Assembly (NCBI GenBank): GCA_030537795.1
Contig: JAUNVE010000013.1
Location: 1 to 41,705, forward strand
Direction of reading: 5' to 3'
Source: Actinomycetaceae bacterium
GTDB lineage: Bacteria; Actinomycetota; Actinomycetes; Actinomycetales; Actinomycetaceae
Length of the DNA: 41,705 bases
The notes under the pieces were generated by a model. It was not told where the DNA came from and ran no database searches. It saw only the letters and a list, made by a program, of their open reading frames with translations. Positions 8,670 to 17,220 of the stretch are shown piece by piece. Made by a program: the position numbers and the translations under genes. How positions within the stretch are numbered: the stretch's first letter is position 1; each line of letters begins with the position of its first letter.

Positions 8670-10330
8670 CCGCAACTGTGCAGTCACCACAGCGAGGCCA
8701 CCGGTTAATCATTCGGGTTAAGCAGGTAGCAACCGGTGCGGTTGGAACTATTGCACTGGCGACGCTGGCTTCCCGCCTAGTCGGTTTTATACGCTGGTTG
8801 GCTCAATCTGCCTTCGTGGGATCGGGGCCTACTGCCGGCGCATACGCTTCAGCAAATCAGATTCCGAATATTATTTTCGAAATCACTGTGGGAGGCGCAC
8901 TGGCGGGACTGACAGTGCCTCTACTTGCCGGTCATCTCACCCGAGGACGTCAAGAGACCGCCAACCGGATAGCCTCAGCGTTATTCACCTGGGTGACGCT
9001 AATTCTTACCGCCGTGGCTCTCATTGTATTTTTGGGAGCAGAAACTATAGCCCACGTACTTCCAGTCCCTACCGATACCAATGTAGCTTCGCAGTACGCT
9101 CTCATCACCACATTCTTACGTATATTCGCATGGCAGATCCCGCTGTACGGCGTATCAATTGTGCTGACTGGGGTACTTCAAGCGCGTAAAAAATTTCTCC
9201 TACCTGCTCTAGCACCACTGTTTGCGTCACTTGTCGTCATTGCTACGTTCGCCGGTTACGGGATTTTGAATCCGGTGAAGGATGGAATTCCGCCGCGGAC
9301 TGCTGTGCTCGTGCTCGGGTGGGGGACTACAGCGGGAGTTGCTGCCTTGTCACTTCCCCTGTTGATTCCGGTTTACCGCTACGGAATTCGCTTGCGGCCC
9401 ACATTGAAACTCACCGCGCCGGAAAGACGTAAAGCTATTTCTCTCGGTATGGCTGGCCTGGGAGCATTACTTGCTCAGCAGATAGCGGTTATCGCCGGCC
9501 TGTGGTTGATGAGAGTCTACGGAGAAGGTGGCACAGTCGCTATTTTCCAATACGTGCAAGCTGTCTACTGGCTTCCATATGCGATACTTGCCTACCCGCT
9601 CGCCACGGCCGCTTTTCCCACACTGTCTGAACAGGGAGAAAATGGGTGTGATAATCGCTTTTGCGCGACATGTTCCTGGGCGACTATCCGCGTCACCATG
9701 GCGTCTCTTGTCGGGGTGGCTCTTCTCATCACCATGGCGCCTGTTGCCGAACAGTTTTTCTCCATCTTGACGCCGGTACCCGGCATGTCCAGTGCATTAA
9801 CGGTCATGGCTCCGGCACTTGTTGGCTACTCTCTCCTGTTTTACGGTCAACGTGTGTTCTATTCAGTTGCTCAATCCAAGGTCGCCTGGCGGATTGCGCT
9901 AGGTGCTTGGCTAACGGTAACGGTGACTGCCGCTATCCTTGTTCCCGCCCTCGCGAGCACCGGAGGCGATGGCATAGCTACTCTTCGTGGCCTGGCGGCC
10001 GCACACGCAGTCGGAATGAGTGTGGGAGCTGTTGCTGTTTTGGTTTCCATTTACTATCGGGTCGGCGCCCACGCCATCGATCGGCTAGTCCCTACCGTCT
10101 TACGCGCATTACCATTGTTAGTCGTAACGGCGACAGCGGGATTCATTTCCACCAGTATGCTCGTGCGTTTGAATCTTCACCCCCTGGCTGTCACTGCGCT
10201 AAGCGGTACCGCAGGCATGGTTATTTTAGTGGTCGCAATCGGGTATTTTGGCCGCCGAATAGTTTTGGGGGCGCTGACGTCGGCCCAGCCCCGGTTTTTG
10301 GCCAATCATGATAGAGGAGAAGACAAATGA
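8666..10330 (+). CDS. murJ: Lipid II flippase MurJ
   Basis: MurJ moves lipid II across the cytoplasmic membrane. The 554-residue product is almost entirely membrane segments (about 14 expected) and carries the MviN-family opening ASRLVGFIRWLAQSAFVG and ASANQIPNIIFEITVGGALAGL. It lacks the long C-terminal pseudokinase and extracellular domain found in the mycobacterial MurJ, so it is the short form. It starts with a GTG overlapping the MraY-like gene and ends by overlapping the Nudix ATG (ATGA). Its cytoplasmic N-terminus is about 30 residues. A short Cys pair (CDNRFCATC) sits in a mid-protein loop, which is unusual but may mean nothing. Confidence 0.93.
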   Translation: MTATVQSPQRGHRLIIRVKQVATGAVGTIALATLASRLVGFIRWLAQSAFVGSGPTAGAYASANQIPNIIFEITVGGALAGLTVPLLAGHLTRGRQETANRIASALFTWVTLILTAVALIVFLGAETIAHVLPVPTDTNVASQYALITTFLRIFAWQIPLYGVSIVLTGVLQARKKFLLPALAPLFASLVVIATFAGYGILNPVKDGIPPRTAVLVLGWGTTAGVAALSLPLLIPVYRYGIRLRPTLKLTAPERRKAISLGMAGLGALLAQQIAVIAGLWLMRVYGEGGTVAIFQYVQAVYWLPYAILAYPLATAAFPTLSEQGENGCDNRFCATCSWATIRVTMASLVGVALLITMAPVAEQFFSILTPVPGMSSALTVMAPALVGYSLLFYGQRVFYSVAQSKVAWRIALGAWLTVTVTAAILVPALASTGGDGIATLRGLAAAHAVGMSVGAVAVLVSIYYRVGAHAIDRLVPTVLRALPLLVVTATAGFISTSMLVRLNLHPLAVTALSGTAGMVILVVAIGYFGRRIVLGALTSAQPRFLANHDRGEDK

Positions 10331-10980
10331 TTCAAGACCAGCGTTCACAATATCCGGTGACATCGCATAAACGACTGTGGACTGGGCCAGTATTTGACCT
10401 AGATGAGGACTACGTCGTGGTAGTCGAAGGTGAGCCAGCTGTTGCCCGCCAGTTCTTAGCGCATACGGGCGCGGTTGCCGTCGTAGCATACCGGGAGAGA
10501 GAGGGGGTCCCCGAAGTCGCCTTCGTCGACCAGTATCGTCATCCCGTACAAGCGACGCTGTGGGAGGTGCCCGCCGGGCTACTCGATGTGGAAGGGGAAG
10601 ATCCCCTAGAGGCAGCTAAACGTGAGTTGTGGGAGGAAGCGGATTTACGAGCGGACACGTGGCACACGCTCGTAGATTATTTCACGACACCGGGAGCATC
10701 CACAGAAGGATTGCGAATTTTCTTAGCGCGCGATGTGCATGATGTTCCCGAGAATGAGCGTTTTAAACGCTCTGATGAGGAACGTGCGATGCAACGAGTG
10801 TGGGTACCGCTGGAAGAGGCGGTGGCCGCTGTCCACGCGGGACGCCTCCATAATCCATCAGCGGTAGTTGGTGTGCTAGCGACAGCTTCAGCGCGTGCTA
10901 ACGGATGGCGCAGTTTGCGCGATCCGCAGGCAGATTGGTTTCGATCGCCGTTTAATCGTGAGGACAGAACGCAGTTTTAG
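10327..10980 (+). CDS. Nudix hydrolase, ADP-ribose pyrophosphatase type
   Basis: The 217-residue product has a Nudix box running from AGLLDVEGED to KRELWEEADL, with the conserved REL-x-EE metal-binding core. The preceding FVDQYRHPV and WEVPAGL are typical of ADP-ribose pyrophosphatases. The glycine is one residue further from the Glu than in the textbook signature, as in the mycobacterial relative Rv1700, which lies in the same genomic neighbourhood. It probably hydrolyses ADP-ribose to AMP and ribose-5-phosphate in the cytoplasm. The ATG overlaps the murJ stop. Its 3' end overlaps the stop of a small minus-strand gene by 4 nt, and no terminator hairpin is seen between the two. Confidence 0.9.
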   Translation: MIQDQRSQYPVTSHKRLWTGPVFDLDEDYVVVVEGEPAVARQFLAHTGAVAVVAYREREGVPEVAFVDQYRHPVQATLWEVPAGLLDVEGEDPLEAAKRELWEEADLRADTWHTLVDYFTTPGASTEGLRIFLARDVHDVPENERFKRSDEERAMQRVWVPLEEAVAAVHAGRLHNPSAVVGVLATASARANGWRSLRDPQADWFRSPFNREDRTQF

Positions 10981-11099
10981 CGTTCGTCGCAGGTGCACCA
11001 CTGGTTGGCGGGAACCGAGTTACGTACGGCATCGACATGCTGGCCGCAACCGTTCCAAGTGGTCTTCCCGCATCGAGGGCAGGGAACCGGGTAACACAT
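10977..11099 (-). CDS. 40-residue Cys-rich protein (CPxCGKTTW type)
   Basis: A short minus-strand frame starts at ATG 11099 and stops at TAA 10977. It is preceded by a strong AAGGAG ribosome site about 7 nt upstream. The product has six Cys and one His: C2, C7-x2-C10, C18, H21 and C35-x-C37, with the core CPRCGKTTWNGCGQHVD. The spacing suggests a small zinc- or copper-binding knuckle. Small proteins with a CGKTTW-x-GCGQHV core occur in other actinobacteria, to my recollection without known function. Its promoter carries a GC-rich palindrome (11153-11168). The stop overlaps the convergent Nudix stop. A real gene is strongly suggested by the ribosome site, the Cys pattern and the promoter; the function is unknown. 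Confidence 0.85.
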   Translation of the reverse strand: MCYPVPCPRCGKTTWNGCGQHVDAVRNSVPANQWCTCDER

Positions 11100-11152
11100 A
11101 GCTGTCTCCTTTTCGATTGTTGCCGGTGCTGGCATCGGGGTGGATTAACGAA

Positions 11153-11168
11153 ATACCCCTAGGGGTAT
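11153..11168. promoter_or_regulatory. Perfect 16-bp palindrome, CsoR-like operator
   Basis: ATACCCCTAGGGGTAT is a perfect palindrome. It overlaps the end of the -10 element and the expected start site of the minus-strand Cys-rich gene, 54 bp before its ATG. AT-flanked C4/G4 palindromes of this sort are bound by CsoR/CstR-family repressors that respond to copper or sulfane sulfur. No such repressor gene lies in the window. The match to that family is by resemblance only. Confidence 0.6.
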
Positions 11169-11195
11169 AGTAGGTCGCGGAGAATGCTAAAACAA
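11167..11195 (-). promoter_or_regulatory. Promoter of the Cys-rich small gene
   Basis: On the minus strand TTGTTT (11195-11190) and TACTAT (11172-11167) are separated by 17 bp. Transcription would start near 11160, inside the palindrome, giving a leader of about 60 nt. A bound repressor would block it. The -35 is weak. Confidence 0.5.
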
Positions 11196-11224
11196 CACGT
11201 TGCCGGGTAAGAATCATCACAACC

Positions 11225-11284
11225 GCTGTCGTCGGCCTTGGGAAAGCCGTCCACCAGTGGCTTGCCCTCAAGTGCGGCGACGGT
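11225..11284 (+). other. Long imperfect hairpin in gene-free region
   Basis: The gene-free stretch 11100-11460 holds a long imperfect hairpin. Bases 11228-11248 pair with 11259-11281 around a 10-nt loop. The parts are a 5-bp apical stem (AAGCC/GGCTT), short internal loops or bulges, a GG/CC step, a 4-bp CTTG/CAAG stem and a 7-bp basal stem (GTCGTCG/CGGCGAC, one G-T wobble). Three more pairs, two of them wobbles, can extend the base to 11225 and 11284. A TATAGT at 11166-11171 on the plus strand could be the -10 of a transcript that carries it. It could be a small RNA, part of a long suf leader, or chance. No convincing ORF explains it. Confidence 0.4.
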
Positions 11285-11299
11285 AGTCCAAGTGGGAAA

Positions 11300-11354
11300 T
11301 ATCTCGATGATGAGATAATCTAGGGGAACATTACGCAAAGCGATCGTTGCGTAA
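11300..11354. promoter_or_regulatory. Two inverted repeats upstream of the suf promoter
   Basis: TATCTC-N6-GAGATA (11300-11317) and TTACGCAA-N8-TTGCGTAA (11331-11354) are perfect inverted repeats. The second ends 11 bp before the -35 of the proposed sufR promoter, a position suited to an activator or a repressor. The 8-nt arms and 16-bp centre spacing fit a dimeric regulator contacting successive turns of the helix. The regulator is unknown. Confidence 0.45.
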
Positions 11355-11365
11355 AAGGAGTACAC

Positions 11366-11396
11366 TTGACTATTAGTCATTACGCCGGATGATAAC
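11366..11396 (+). promoter_or_regulatory. Candidate sufR-suf promoter with overlapping palindrome
   Basis: TTGACT (11366-11371) and GATAAC (11391-11396) are 19 bp apart, a wide but possible spacing. The -35 is overlapped by the odd palindrome TGACTA-T-TAGTCA (11367-11379), a possible autoregulatory site for SufR or another repressor. The leader to the sufR ATG would be about 58 nt. Confidence 0.45.
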
Positions 11397-11460
11397 GGGT
11401 GAAAACCACAGTTCATCAGGTATTTGATAGGTGAAACTCAGACGAAGGGAGGGCGCAGTC

Positions 11461-12156
11461 ATGGCATCGGATCCGCAGGGGACACGCGAACTCGTCCTCG
11501 ACCTCGTCGTTGAAAAAGGGCCGGTGACAGCCTCTGTTATCGCACGAATACTCGGTTTGACTACCGCAGCTGTACGTCGCCACATCACCACGTTGGAAGA
11601 ATCGGGGGAAATCGCTGAACACGAAGTAACTCCCACGGAGCCGCGTGGCAGGGGACGTCCGGCTCGACATTACGTGGCCACCGACGTGGCCCACGAGAGG
11701 TTACATGACTCCTACGCAGAAATAGCATCGCGAGCCATGAGCTATCTCGCACAAACCGCCGGAGACGAAGCTATTGATTCCTTCGCGGCATCGCGTTCGC
11801 GTGAAATTGAACGCAAGTACGCCCCTATCGTCCGAGCTGCGGGTCGCGATCCGCGAGCTCGAGCAATCGCTCTGGCAGATGCCCTCACCCAGGATGGATA
11901 CGCGGCCAGCGTGCGTGACATCGGCGGAGGAAACTTCGCCGTACAACTATGTCAAGGACACTGCCCAATTCTCTCGATCGCAGAAGAGTTTCCGCAGATG
12001 TGTGAGGCAGAAACCCAAGCCATTGGCCGCCTACTCGACGTGCATGTGCAAAGACTTGCTACACTCGCCGGCGGCGAACATGTGTGTACAACGCATATCC
12101 CCGTGGCAGCGCTTTCGAAACGCACTCGAATGCACAGGGGTTCAACGCGAGCCTAA
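11461..12156 (+). CDS. sufR: SufR, Fe-S-sensing repressor of the suf operon
   Basis: The 231-residue product has an N-terminal winged helix (about residues 8-72: [21 protein letters not shown], then the wing GRGRPARHY). A C-terminal sensor carries Cys at 164, 168, 181 and 209 (C-x3-C-x12-C pattern). This matches the SufR family, which binds a [4Fe-4S] cluster and represses suf genes when the cluster is present. The ATG at 11461 was chosen because GGGAGGG lies about 9 nt upstream; the frame is open back to 11431, but without a ribosome site. It is followed by sufB after 23 nt. Autoregulation through the palindrome at the -35 is likely but not shown. Confidence 0.92.
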   Translation: MASDPQGTRELVLDLVVEKGPVTASVIARILGLTTAAVRRHITTLEESGEIAEHEVTPTEPRGRGRPARHYVATDVAHERLHDSYAEIASRAMSYLAQTAGDEAIDSFAASRSREIERKYAPIVRAAGRDPRARAIALADALTQDGYAASVRDIGGGNFAVQLCQGHCPILSIAEEFPQMCEAETQAIGRLLDVHVQRLATLAGGEHVCTTHIPVAALSKRTRMHRGSTRA

Positions 12157-12179
12157 TCGGGCTCGATAGGAAGGAACAT

Positions 12180-13628
12180 ATGACCACAGCAACACCTGTT
12201 GATCGGAATGCGGGAAAACCGCAAACCGATGAAGAGATTATCGACTCGATTGGTGCTTATGAGTGGGGCTGGCACGATACCGACCTCTATGGCGCCAATG
12301 TTGATCGTGGGCTCGACGAAAGTGTCGTTCGCTATATTTCTTCGGTGAAGGAAGAACCCGAATGGATGCTTAAGCGTCGTCTCAAAGGTTATAAAGCCTG
12401 GGAACGAAAGCCAGTACCCAAGTGGGGTCCTAATCTCGACGATATCGACTGGGATGAGTTTAAATACTACGTCCGTCCAACAGATCGCGTCGCTCAGTCG
12501 TGGGACGACCTTCCCGCCGAAATTAAAAACACCTACGATCGGTTGGGAATCCCGGAGGCTGAGCGCAACCGTCTGGTGGCTGGTGTAGCAGCACAGTATG
12601 AGTCGGAAGTCGTATACCAACAGATTCAGGAAGAGCTCGAAGAGCAGGGCGTTATTTTCCTCGATACCGATACGGGATTAAAGGAACATCCGGAACTATT
12701 TGAGCGGTTCTTTGGAAAAGCGGTTCCCGCCGGCGACAATAAGTTCGCAGCTCTCAATACGGCAGCCTGGTCGGGAGGCTCATTTATTTACGTTCCACCG
12801 GGTGTACATGTCGACATTCCGCTGCAGGCCTACTTCCGTATCAATACTGAAGCCATGGGGCAGTTTGAACGCACACTCATCATTGCGGACGAGGGCTCAT
12901 ACGTCCACTACGTCGAAGGATGCACGGCCCCGATTTACGACACCAATTCATTGCACTCAGCTATTGTTGAAATCTTCGTCCTTAAAGATGCACGGGTGCG
13001 CTACACGACCATCCAGAACTGGTCAAATAACGTGCTCAACCTGGTTACCCAACGTGCCATCGTGGAAGAAGGTGGCACGATGGAGTGGATTGACGGCAAT
13101 ATCGGATCAGCTGTCACCATGAAGTACCCAGCGTGCTATCTAATGGGCGAGCATGCCCGCGGTGAAACTCTGTCGATCGGCTTCGCCGGAGAAGGACAGC
13201 ACCAGGACACGGGTGCAAAAATGGTGCATATGGCGCCGCGCACATCGTCGTCAATCGTGGCTAAATCAGTATCGCGAAACGGAGGACGTGCATCGTACCG
13301 CGGTCTCGTAGAAATTGACGGTAAGGCCCGCTACTCCAAATCTAATGTGCTGTGTGACGCCCTCCTCGTCGACAAGATTTCCCGCACCGATACCTATCCC
13401 TATGTCGATGTGCGCACTGACGACGTCGAGATGGGACACGAAGCCACCGTGTCTAAGGTGAGTGAGGATGCCCTGTTCTACCTCATGTCACGCGGACTGG
13501 AAGAAAACGAAGCAATGGCGATGATTGTGCGTGGATTCGTGGAACCCATTGCGCGTGAGCTACCGATGGAATACGCACTCGAACTCAATCGCCTCATTGA
13601 ACTGCAGATGGAAGGATCGGTGGGATGA
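12180..13628 (+). CDS. sufB: Fe-S cluster scaffold SufB
   Basis: SufB is the main scaffold of the SufBC2D complex on which new Fe-S clusters are built. The 482-residue product shows family blocks such as [20 protein letters not shown], the EGCTAP motif and the C-terminal [11 protein letters not shown]-x-EN-x-A. The ATG at 12180 has AGGAAGGA 5-12 nt upstream; the frame is open back to 12084, which would run into sufR. It has no LAGLIDADG-type intein, unlike mycobacterial SufB, since the conserved blocks are uninterrupted and the length is normal. The stop overlaps the sufD ATG (ATGA). Confidence 0.97.
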   Translation: MTTATPVDRNAGKPQTDEEIIDSIGAYEWGWHDTDLYGANVDRGLDESVVRYISSVKEEPEWMLKRRLKGYKAWERKPVPKWGPNLDDIDWDEFKYYVRPTDRVAQSWDDLPAEIKNTYDRLGIPEAERNRLVAGVAAQYESEVVYQQIQEELEEQGVIFLDTDTGLKEHPELFERFFGKAVPAGDNKFAALNTAAWSGGSFIYVPPGVHVDIPLQAYFRINTEAMGQFERTLIIADEGSYVHYVEGCTAPIYDTNSLHSAIVEIFVLKDARVRYTTIQNWSNNVLNLVTQRAIVEEGGTMEWIDGNIGSAVTMKYPACYLMGEHARGETLSIGFAGEGQHQDTGAKMVHMAPRTSSSIVAKSVSRNGGRASYRGLVEIDGKARYSKSNVLCDALLVDKISRTDTYPYVDVRTDDVEMGHEATVSKVSEDALFYLMSRGLEENEAMAMIVRGFVEPIARELPMEYALELNRLIELQMEGSVG

Positions 13629-14824
13629 CCACAGCCGAAGCAATGTCCAGGTCACATTCACATGGCGCGGGGACACAGGCTACGCATTCATCGCGAGCTG
13701 ATCGGCCGACCGCATTTGACCCAGCAGCGATTCCGGTTCCAAAAGGTCGCGAGGAAGACTGGCGATTCACGCCGCTCAAACGGATCGACTTTCTTTTTGA
13801 TGAAGCGAACTACGCTACTGACAATCTGCGAGCAACGGCTGAGGTGCATTCCGGCGTAACATTCGAGATTGTCAGCCCGGATGATAATCGACTGGCACGG
13901 GTACTCGCTCCCGGCGACCGCACTTCGGTGGTGTCGTGGGCGCAAGCGAAGGAAGTCAATTTCCTTGACATTCCAAGTAATACGGTGGTGGAGACCCCGA
14001 TATGGGTCAATACCGTTGGGAATGGACTTGAATGCACCAGTCAACGGATCTATGTGCGTTGTGGTGCGGCCTCGTCGGCCGTCGTTGTGCTCGGCCACAC
14101 CGGACACGCGCGACTGAACCAAACCGTTGAAATCGATGCCGCCGACAACGCAAATTTGACGGTTATTTCAGTTCACGAATGGGAAGAGGATTCTACCCAC
14201 GCCTCCAATCACCGCATACGTGCCGGCCGTGAAACCGAGCTGAAACACTATGTTGTGACGCTTGGAGGGGACCTGGTGCGCCAATGCACGGACACTGAAT
14301 TCGCTGCCCCACGCGGACATATTGAAATGAACGGGCTATATTTCGTCGATGCCGACCAGCATCTCGAGCACCGGCCATATATTGCCCATACCGAGCCAAA
14401 CTGCTATTCGCGAGTCACTTACAAGGGAGCTCTACAAGGCGAGAATGCACATTCGGTGTGGGTGGGCGATTGCCTCATAGGTGAAGACGCCGACGGTACG
14501 GATACCTACGAACTCAACCGCAACCTCGTCCTCACCGAAGGCGCAAAAGCGGACTCGGTTCCGAACCTGGAAATCGAAAACGGCGAAATTGAAGGCGCCG
14601 GGCACGCCTCTGCTACCGGTCGCTTTGACGACGAGCAGCTGTTTTACCTCATGTCGCGCGGAGTCAATGAGTTTGATGCCCGCCGACTGGTCGTGCGCGG
14701 ATTCTTTGCCGAGCTCATTAACCAGCTGGGAATCGAAGAGCTGCAAAATCACCTCATGGAAGCTATTGAAGCCGAGCTTGAATCAGGCGGCGCAATGGAA
14801 CTACCTGCGGAGGTCGGTGCATGA
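13625..14824 (+). CDS. sufD: Fe-S assembly protein SufD
   Basis: SufD pairs with SufB in the SufBC2D scaffold and helps iron entry. The 399-residue product has a variable N-terminus with the motif [15 protein letters not shown] (family typical), a beta-helix middle, and the conserved C-terminal stretch [15 protein letters not shown] followed by [13 protein letters not shown]. The ATG overlaps the sufB stop, and the stop overlaps the Rieske gene start, so sufB, sufD and the Rieske gene are probably translationally coupled. The length is normal and no key block is missing. Confidence 0.95.
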   Translation: MTTAEAMSRSHSHGAGTQATHSSRADRPTAFDPAAIPVPKGREEDWRFTPLKRIDFLFDEANYATDNLRATAEVHSGVTFEIVSPDDNRLARVLAPGDRTSVVSWAQAKEVNFLDIPSNTVVETPIWVNTVGNGLECTSQRIYVRCGAASSAVVVLGHTGHARLNQTVEIDAADNANLTVISVHEWEEDSTHASNHRIRAGRETELKHYVVTLGGDLVRQCTDTEFAAPRGHIEMNGLYFVDADQHLEHRPYIAHTEPNCYSRVTYKGALQGENAHSVWVGDCLIGEDADGTDTYELNRNLVLTEGAKADSVPNLEIENGEIEGAGHASATGRFDDEQLFYLMSRGVNEFDARRLVVRGFFAELINQLGIEELQNHLMEAIEAELESGGAMELPAEVGA

Positions 14825-15141
14825 GCTATCAGGTAGCATGCGCCGCTGACCTCGACCCCGGCACCGCTCGGGCCGTCACTATGACGGATAGCGACGGCAA
14901 GGAGCGCGTCATCGCAATCGTATGTGACGTCGAAGGCGACTGGTACGCCATTGACGATGCTTGTACTCACGGTGATGTTTCCTTGTCGGAAGGCGATGTC
15001 GGTGACAAATGTATTGAGTGCTGGGCGCATGGCGCCGAGTTCAACCTTGAGACGGGGGAGGGCACACTTCCGGCCGTCACCCCCGTTCGCACCTATTCGT
15101 TAACTATTCAAGACCAGTCCGTTTTGGTCGACCTCGACTAG
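14821..15141 (+). CDS. Rieske-type [2Fe-2S] ferredoxin in suf operon
   Basis: The 106-residue product has the Rieske pattern C48-x-H50 (ACTHGD) and C67-x2-H70 (CWAHG), 16 residues apart, which binds a [2Fe-2S] cluster through two Cys and two His. It has no membrane anchor, so it is a soluble bacterial ferredoxin of the type annotated as non-haem iron oxygenase ferredoxin subunit. No oxygenase gene is near. It lies between sufD and sufC with a 4-nt overlap to sufD, a position known in other actinobacteria. It probably donates electrons during cluster assembly, but this is inference. Confidence 0.92.
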   Translation: MSYQVACAADLDPGTARAVTMTDSDGKERVIAIVCDVEGDWYAIDDACTHGDVSLSEGDVGDKCIECWAHGAEFNLETGEGTLPAVTPVRTYSLTIQDQSVLVDLD

Positions 15142-15162
15142 AAGATAAGAAAGAGCACGTCA

Positions 15163-15915
15163 ATGACAACCCTTGAAATCAAGGACCTACACGTCACCGT
15201 AGAAACTCCCGAGGGCACCAAGAAGATCCTCAAGGGAGTCAATCTGACAGTGAATTCTGGTGAGATTCACGCGATTATGGGCCCGAACGGCTCAGGTAAA
15301 TCGACACTGGCTTATGCGCTCGCCGGCCATCCTAAATACGAAATCGAGTCGGGCGAAGCGCTCCTTGATGGGGAGAGCATCCTCGAGATGAGCCCCGACG
15401 AGCGAGCCAAGGCCGGTTTATTTCTTGCCATGCAGTATCCGATTGAGGTTACCGGGGTGACAGTCTCTAACTTCCTGCGTACCGCGAAAACTGCCATCGA
15501 CGGGCAAGCTCCGAAACTGCGGAGCTGGGTTAAGGAAGTTCGTGAAGCAACAGAGAATTTCCGCATGGATCCAGCCTTTGCCGAGCGCGATGTTAACGTT
15601 GGCTTCTCTGGCGGTGAGAAGAAACGACTAGAGATTTTGCAGCTTGAACTGCTTAAACCATCAATGGCCATCCTCGATGAAACCGACTCCGGTCTCGATG
15701 TCGACGCGCTTCGGGTTGTTTCTGATGGTGTCAACCGCGCCCTCGATAATACTGGCCTCGGTGTGCTACTTATTACCCACTACACTCGTATTCTGCGATA
15801 CATTAAGCCGGACTTCGTGCACGTATTTGTTGACGGCCGCATTGCTGAGCAGGGCGGCCCCGACTTGGCGGACCGTCTTGAAGAAGAAGGATACGACCGC
15901 TACTTCAAGAACTGA
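15163..15915 (+). CDS. sufC: Suf ATPase SufC
   Basis: SufC is the ABC-type ATPase of the SufBC2D scaffold. The 250-residue product has Walker A GPNGSGKST (about residues 46-54), the Q-loop region FLAMQYPIEVTGV typical of SufC, the signature FSGGEKKRLEI, Walker B MAILDETDSGLD and a switch His in LLITHYTRILRYI. The ATG at 15163 has only a weak purine-rich site (AAGAAAGAG) upstream, 21 nt after the Rieske stop. It has no membrane segment, as expected for a soluble SufC. The gene order around it is conserved. Confidence 0.97.
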   Translation: MTTLEIKDLHVTVETPEGTKKILKGVNLTVNSGEIHAIMGPNGSGKSTLAYALAGHPKYEIESGEALLDGESILEMSPDERAKAGLFLAMQYPIEVTGVTVSNFLRTAKTAIDGQAPKLRSWVKEVREATENFRMDPAFAERDVNVGFSGGEKKRLEILQLELLKPSMAILDETDSGLDVDALRVVSDGVNRALDNTGLGVLLITHYTRILRYIKPDFVHVFVDGRIAEQGGPDLADRLEEEGYDRYFKN

Positions 15916-15921
15916 GGAATC

Positions 15922-17220
15922 ATGTCTCACACGTCTCGGCCGGCCACGCCCTTTACTGACACTGAAATCGAAGCGTTGCGCGAGCAGTTCCCGATTCTGC
16001 ATAGAAAAGGACGCAGCGGCCGGCCGATCGTGTACCTAGATTCATCGGCAACCTCCCAAAAACCGCAGGTAGTTATTGACTGTGAAGCGCAGTTTTACGC
16101 TCACCAGAATGCGGCGGTGAATCGAGGAACTCACCTGCTCGGAGATGAATCGACCGAAGCTTTCGACGATGCGCGCATTGCGCTCGCTCACTTCGTTAAT
16201 GCTCGTCCAGATGAAATCGTGTGGACGAAAAATGCTACTGAAGGTATTAACCTCGTGGCTTATGGGATGCTCAATGCTGCCTTGGGAGCTGGGGGAGAAG
16301 CCGCGCGCAAATTTGCTATTGGACCGGGTGATCGAATTGTCGCCACTCGCGCGGAGCATCACGCGAATCTCCTGCCCTGGCAGGAAATTTGTGCGCGTAC
16401 AGGAGCAGAATTTGCCTATCTTGACCTCCTGCCCGATGGTCGCATCGACCTCGAGACCCTGGACGTGATAACCCCGAATACGAAACTGGTCGCTTTTACT
16501 CACGCCTCGAACGTCACGGGCGCTATTTCCCCGGTTGCAGAAATAACCAGGGCGGCGAGAGAAGTGGGGGCTCTCGTGTTACTGGACACCTGTCAATCAT
16601 CTGCACATATGCCGATTGACGTGGGTGAACTCGATATTGATTTCGCAGTATTTTCCAGCCATAAAATGGCTGGTCCAACCGGAATCGGAGCACTCTGGGG
16701 ACGCGCGGATCTATTGGCAGACCTTCCTCCATTCCTGACTGGTGGCTCCATGATTGCTACTGTCTCTATGGACGAGGCTCGCTACCTACCGGCTCCGCAG
16801 CGTTTCGAAGCCGGCTCTCAACCCGTTGCTCAGGCAGTGGCGTGGGCCGAAGCGCTGCGATTCCTACAAAGAGTGGGAATGGATAGGATCGCTGCTCACG
16901 AGCATGTGATTACTCGGGCGCTGGTTGAACGTATCAGCTCCATGGATGGCGTGAGGCTCCTCGGCCCAACTATTGACCACGATCGCATAGCTGTTGTCGC
17001 TTTTGCAGTCCAGGGCGTGCATCCGCATGACGTGGGCCAATATCTAGACTCCGAATCTGTGGCGGTTCGCGTAGGTCACCACTGCGCAATTCCACTGCAC
17101 ACGTTTTTTGGAGTGAAGTCTTCAACTCGTGCATCGGCCGCTATGACGACTACGCTGGAGGAAGTAGATCAGTTCGCTTCTGCACTCACTCGGGTGCGGC
17201 GCTTCTTTGGAGGTATGTAA
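15922..17220 (+). CDS. sufS: Cysteine desulfurase SufS
   Basis: SufS takes sulfur from cysteine, as a persulfide, for Fe-S assembly. The 432-residue product is a type II aminotransferase-fold PLP enzyme with the PLP lysine at K248 (SSHKMAGPTGIG) and the persulfide-forming Cys at C388 (VGHHCAIPLH). The motif DSSATSQKP is near the N-terminus. It starts 6 nt after sufC with GAGGAA just upstream. SufU follows directly, and in Gram-positives SufU is the sulfur acceptor from SufS. The length is normal. Confidence 0.96.
   Translation: MSHTSRPATPFTDTEIEALREQFPILHRKGRSGRPIVYLDSSATSQKPQVVIDCEAQFYAHQNAAVNRGTHLLGDESTEAFDDARIALAHFVNARPDEIVWTKNATEGINLVAYGMLNAALGAGGEAARKFAIGPGDRIVATRAEHHANLLPWQEICARTGAEFAYLDLLPDGRIDLETLDVITPNTKLVAFTHASNVTGAISPVAEITRAAREVGALVLLDTCQSSAHMPIDVGELDIDFAVFSSHKMAGPTGIGALWGRADLLADLPPFLTGGSMIATVSMDEARYLPAPQRFEAGSQPVAQAVAWAEALRFLQRVGMDRIAAHEHVITRALVERISSMDGVRLLGPTIDHDRIAVVAFAVQGVHPHDVGQYLDSESVAVRVGHHCAIPLHTFFGVKSSTRASAAMTTTLEEVDQFASALTRVRRFFGGM

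Noticed and set aside
9661-10311. 216-codon Cys/His/Arg-rich plus-strand frame within murJ
   Set aside because: Typical out-of-frame reading of a membrane-protein gene; no start signal and no domain.
11020-11416. Two minus-strand frames (83 and 85 codons) in the gene-free region before sufR
   Set aside because: No ribosome site and no protein-like pattern; one overlaps the better supported Cys-rich gene out of frame, and both cover inverted repeats or the hairpin.
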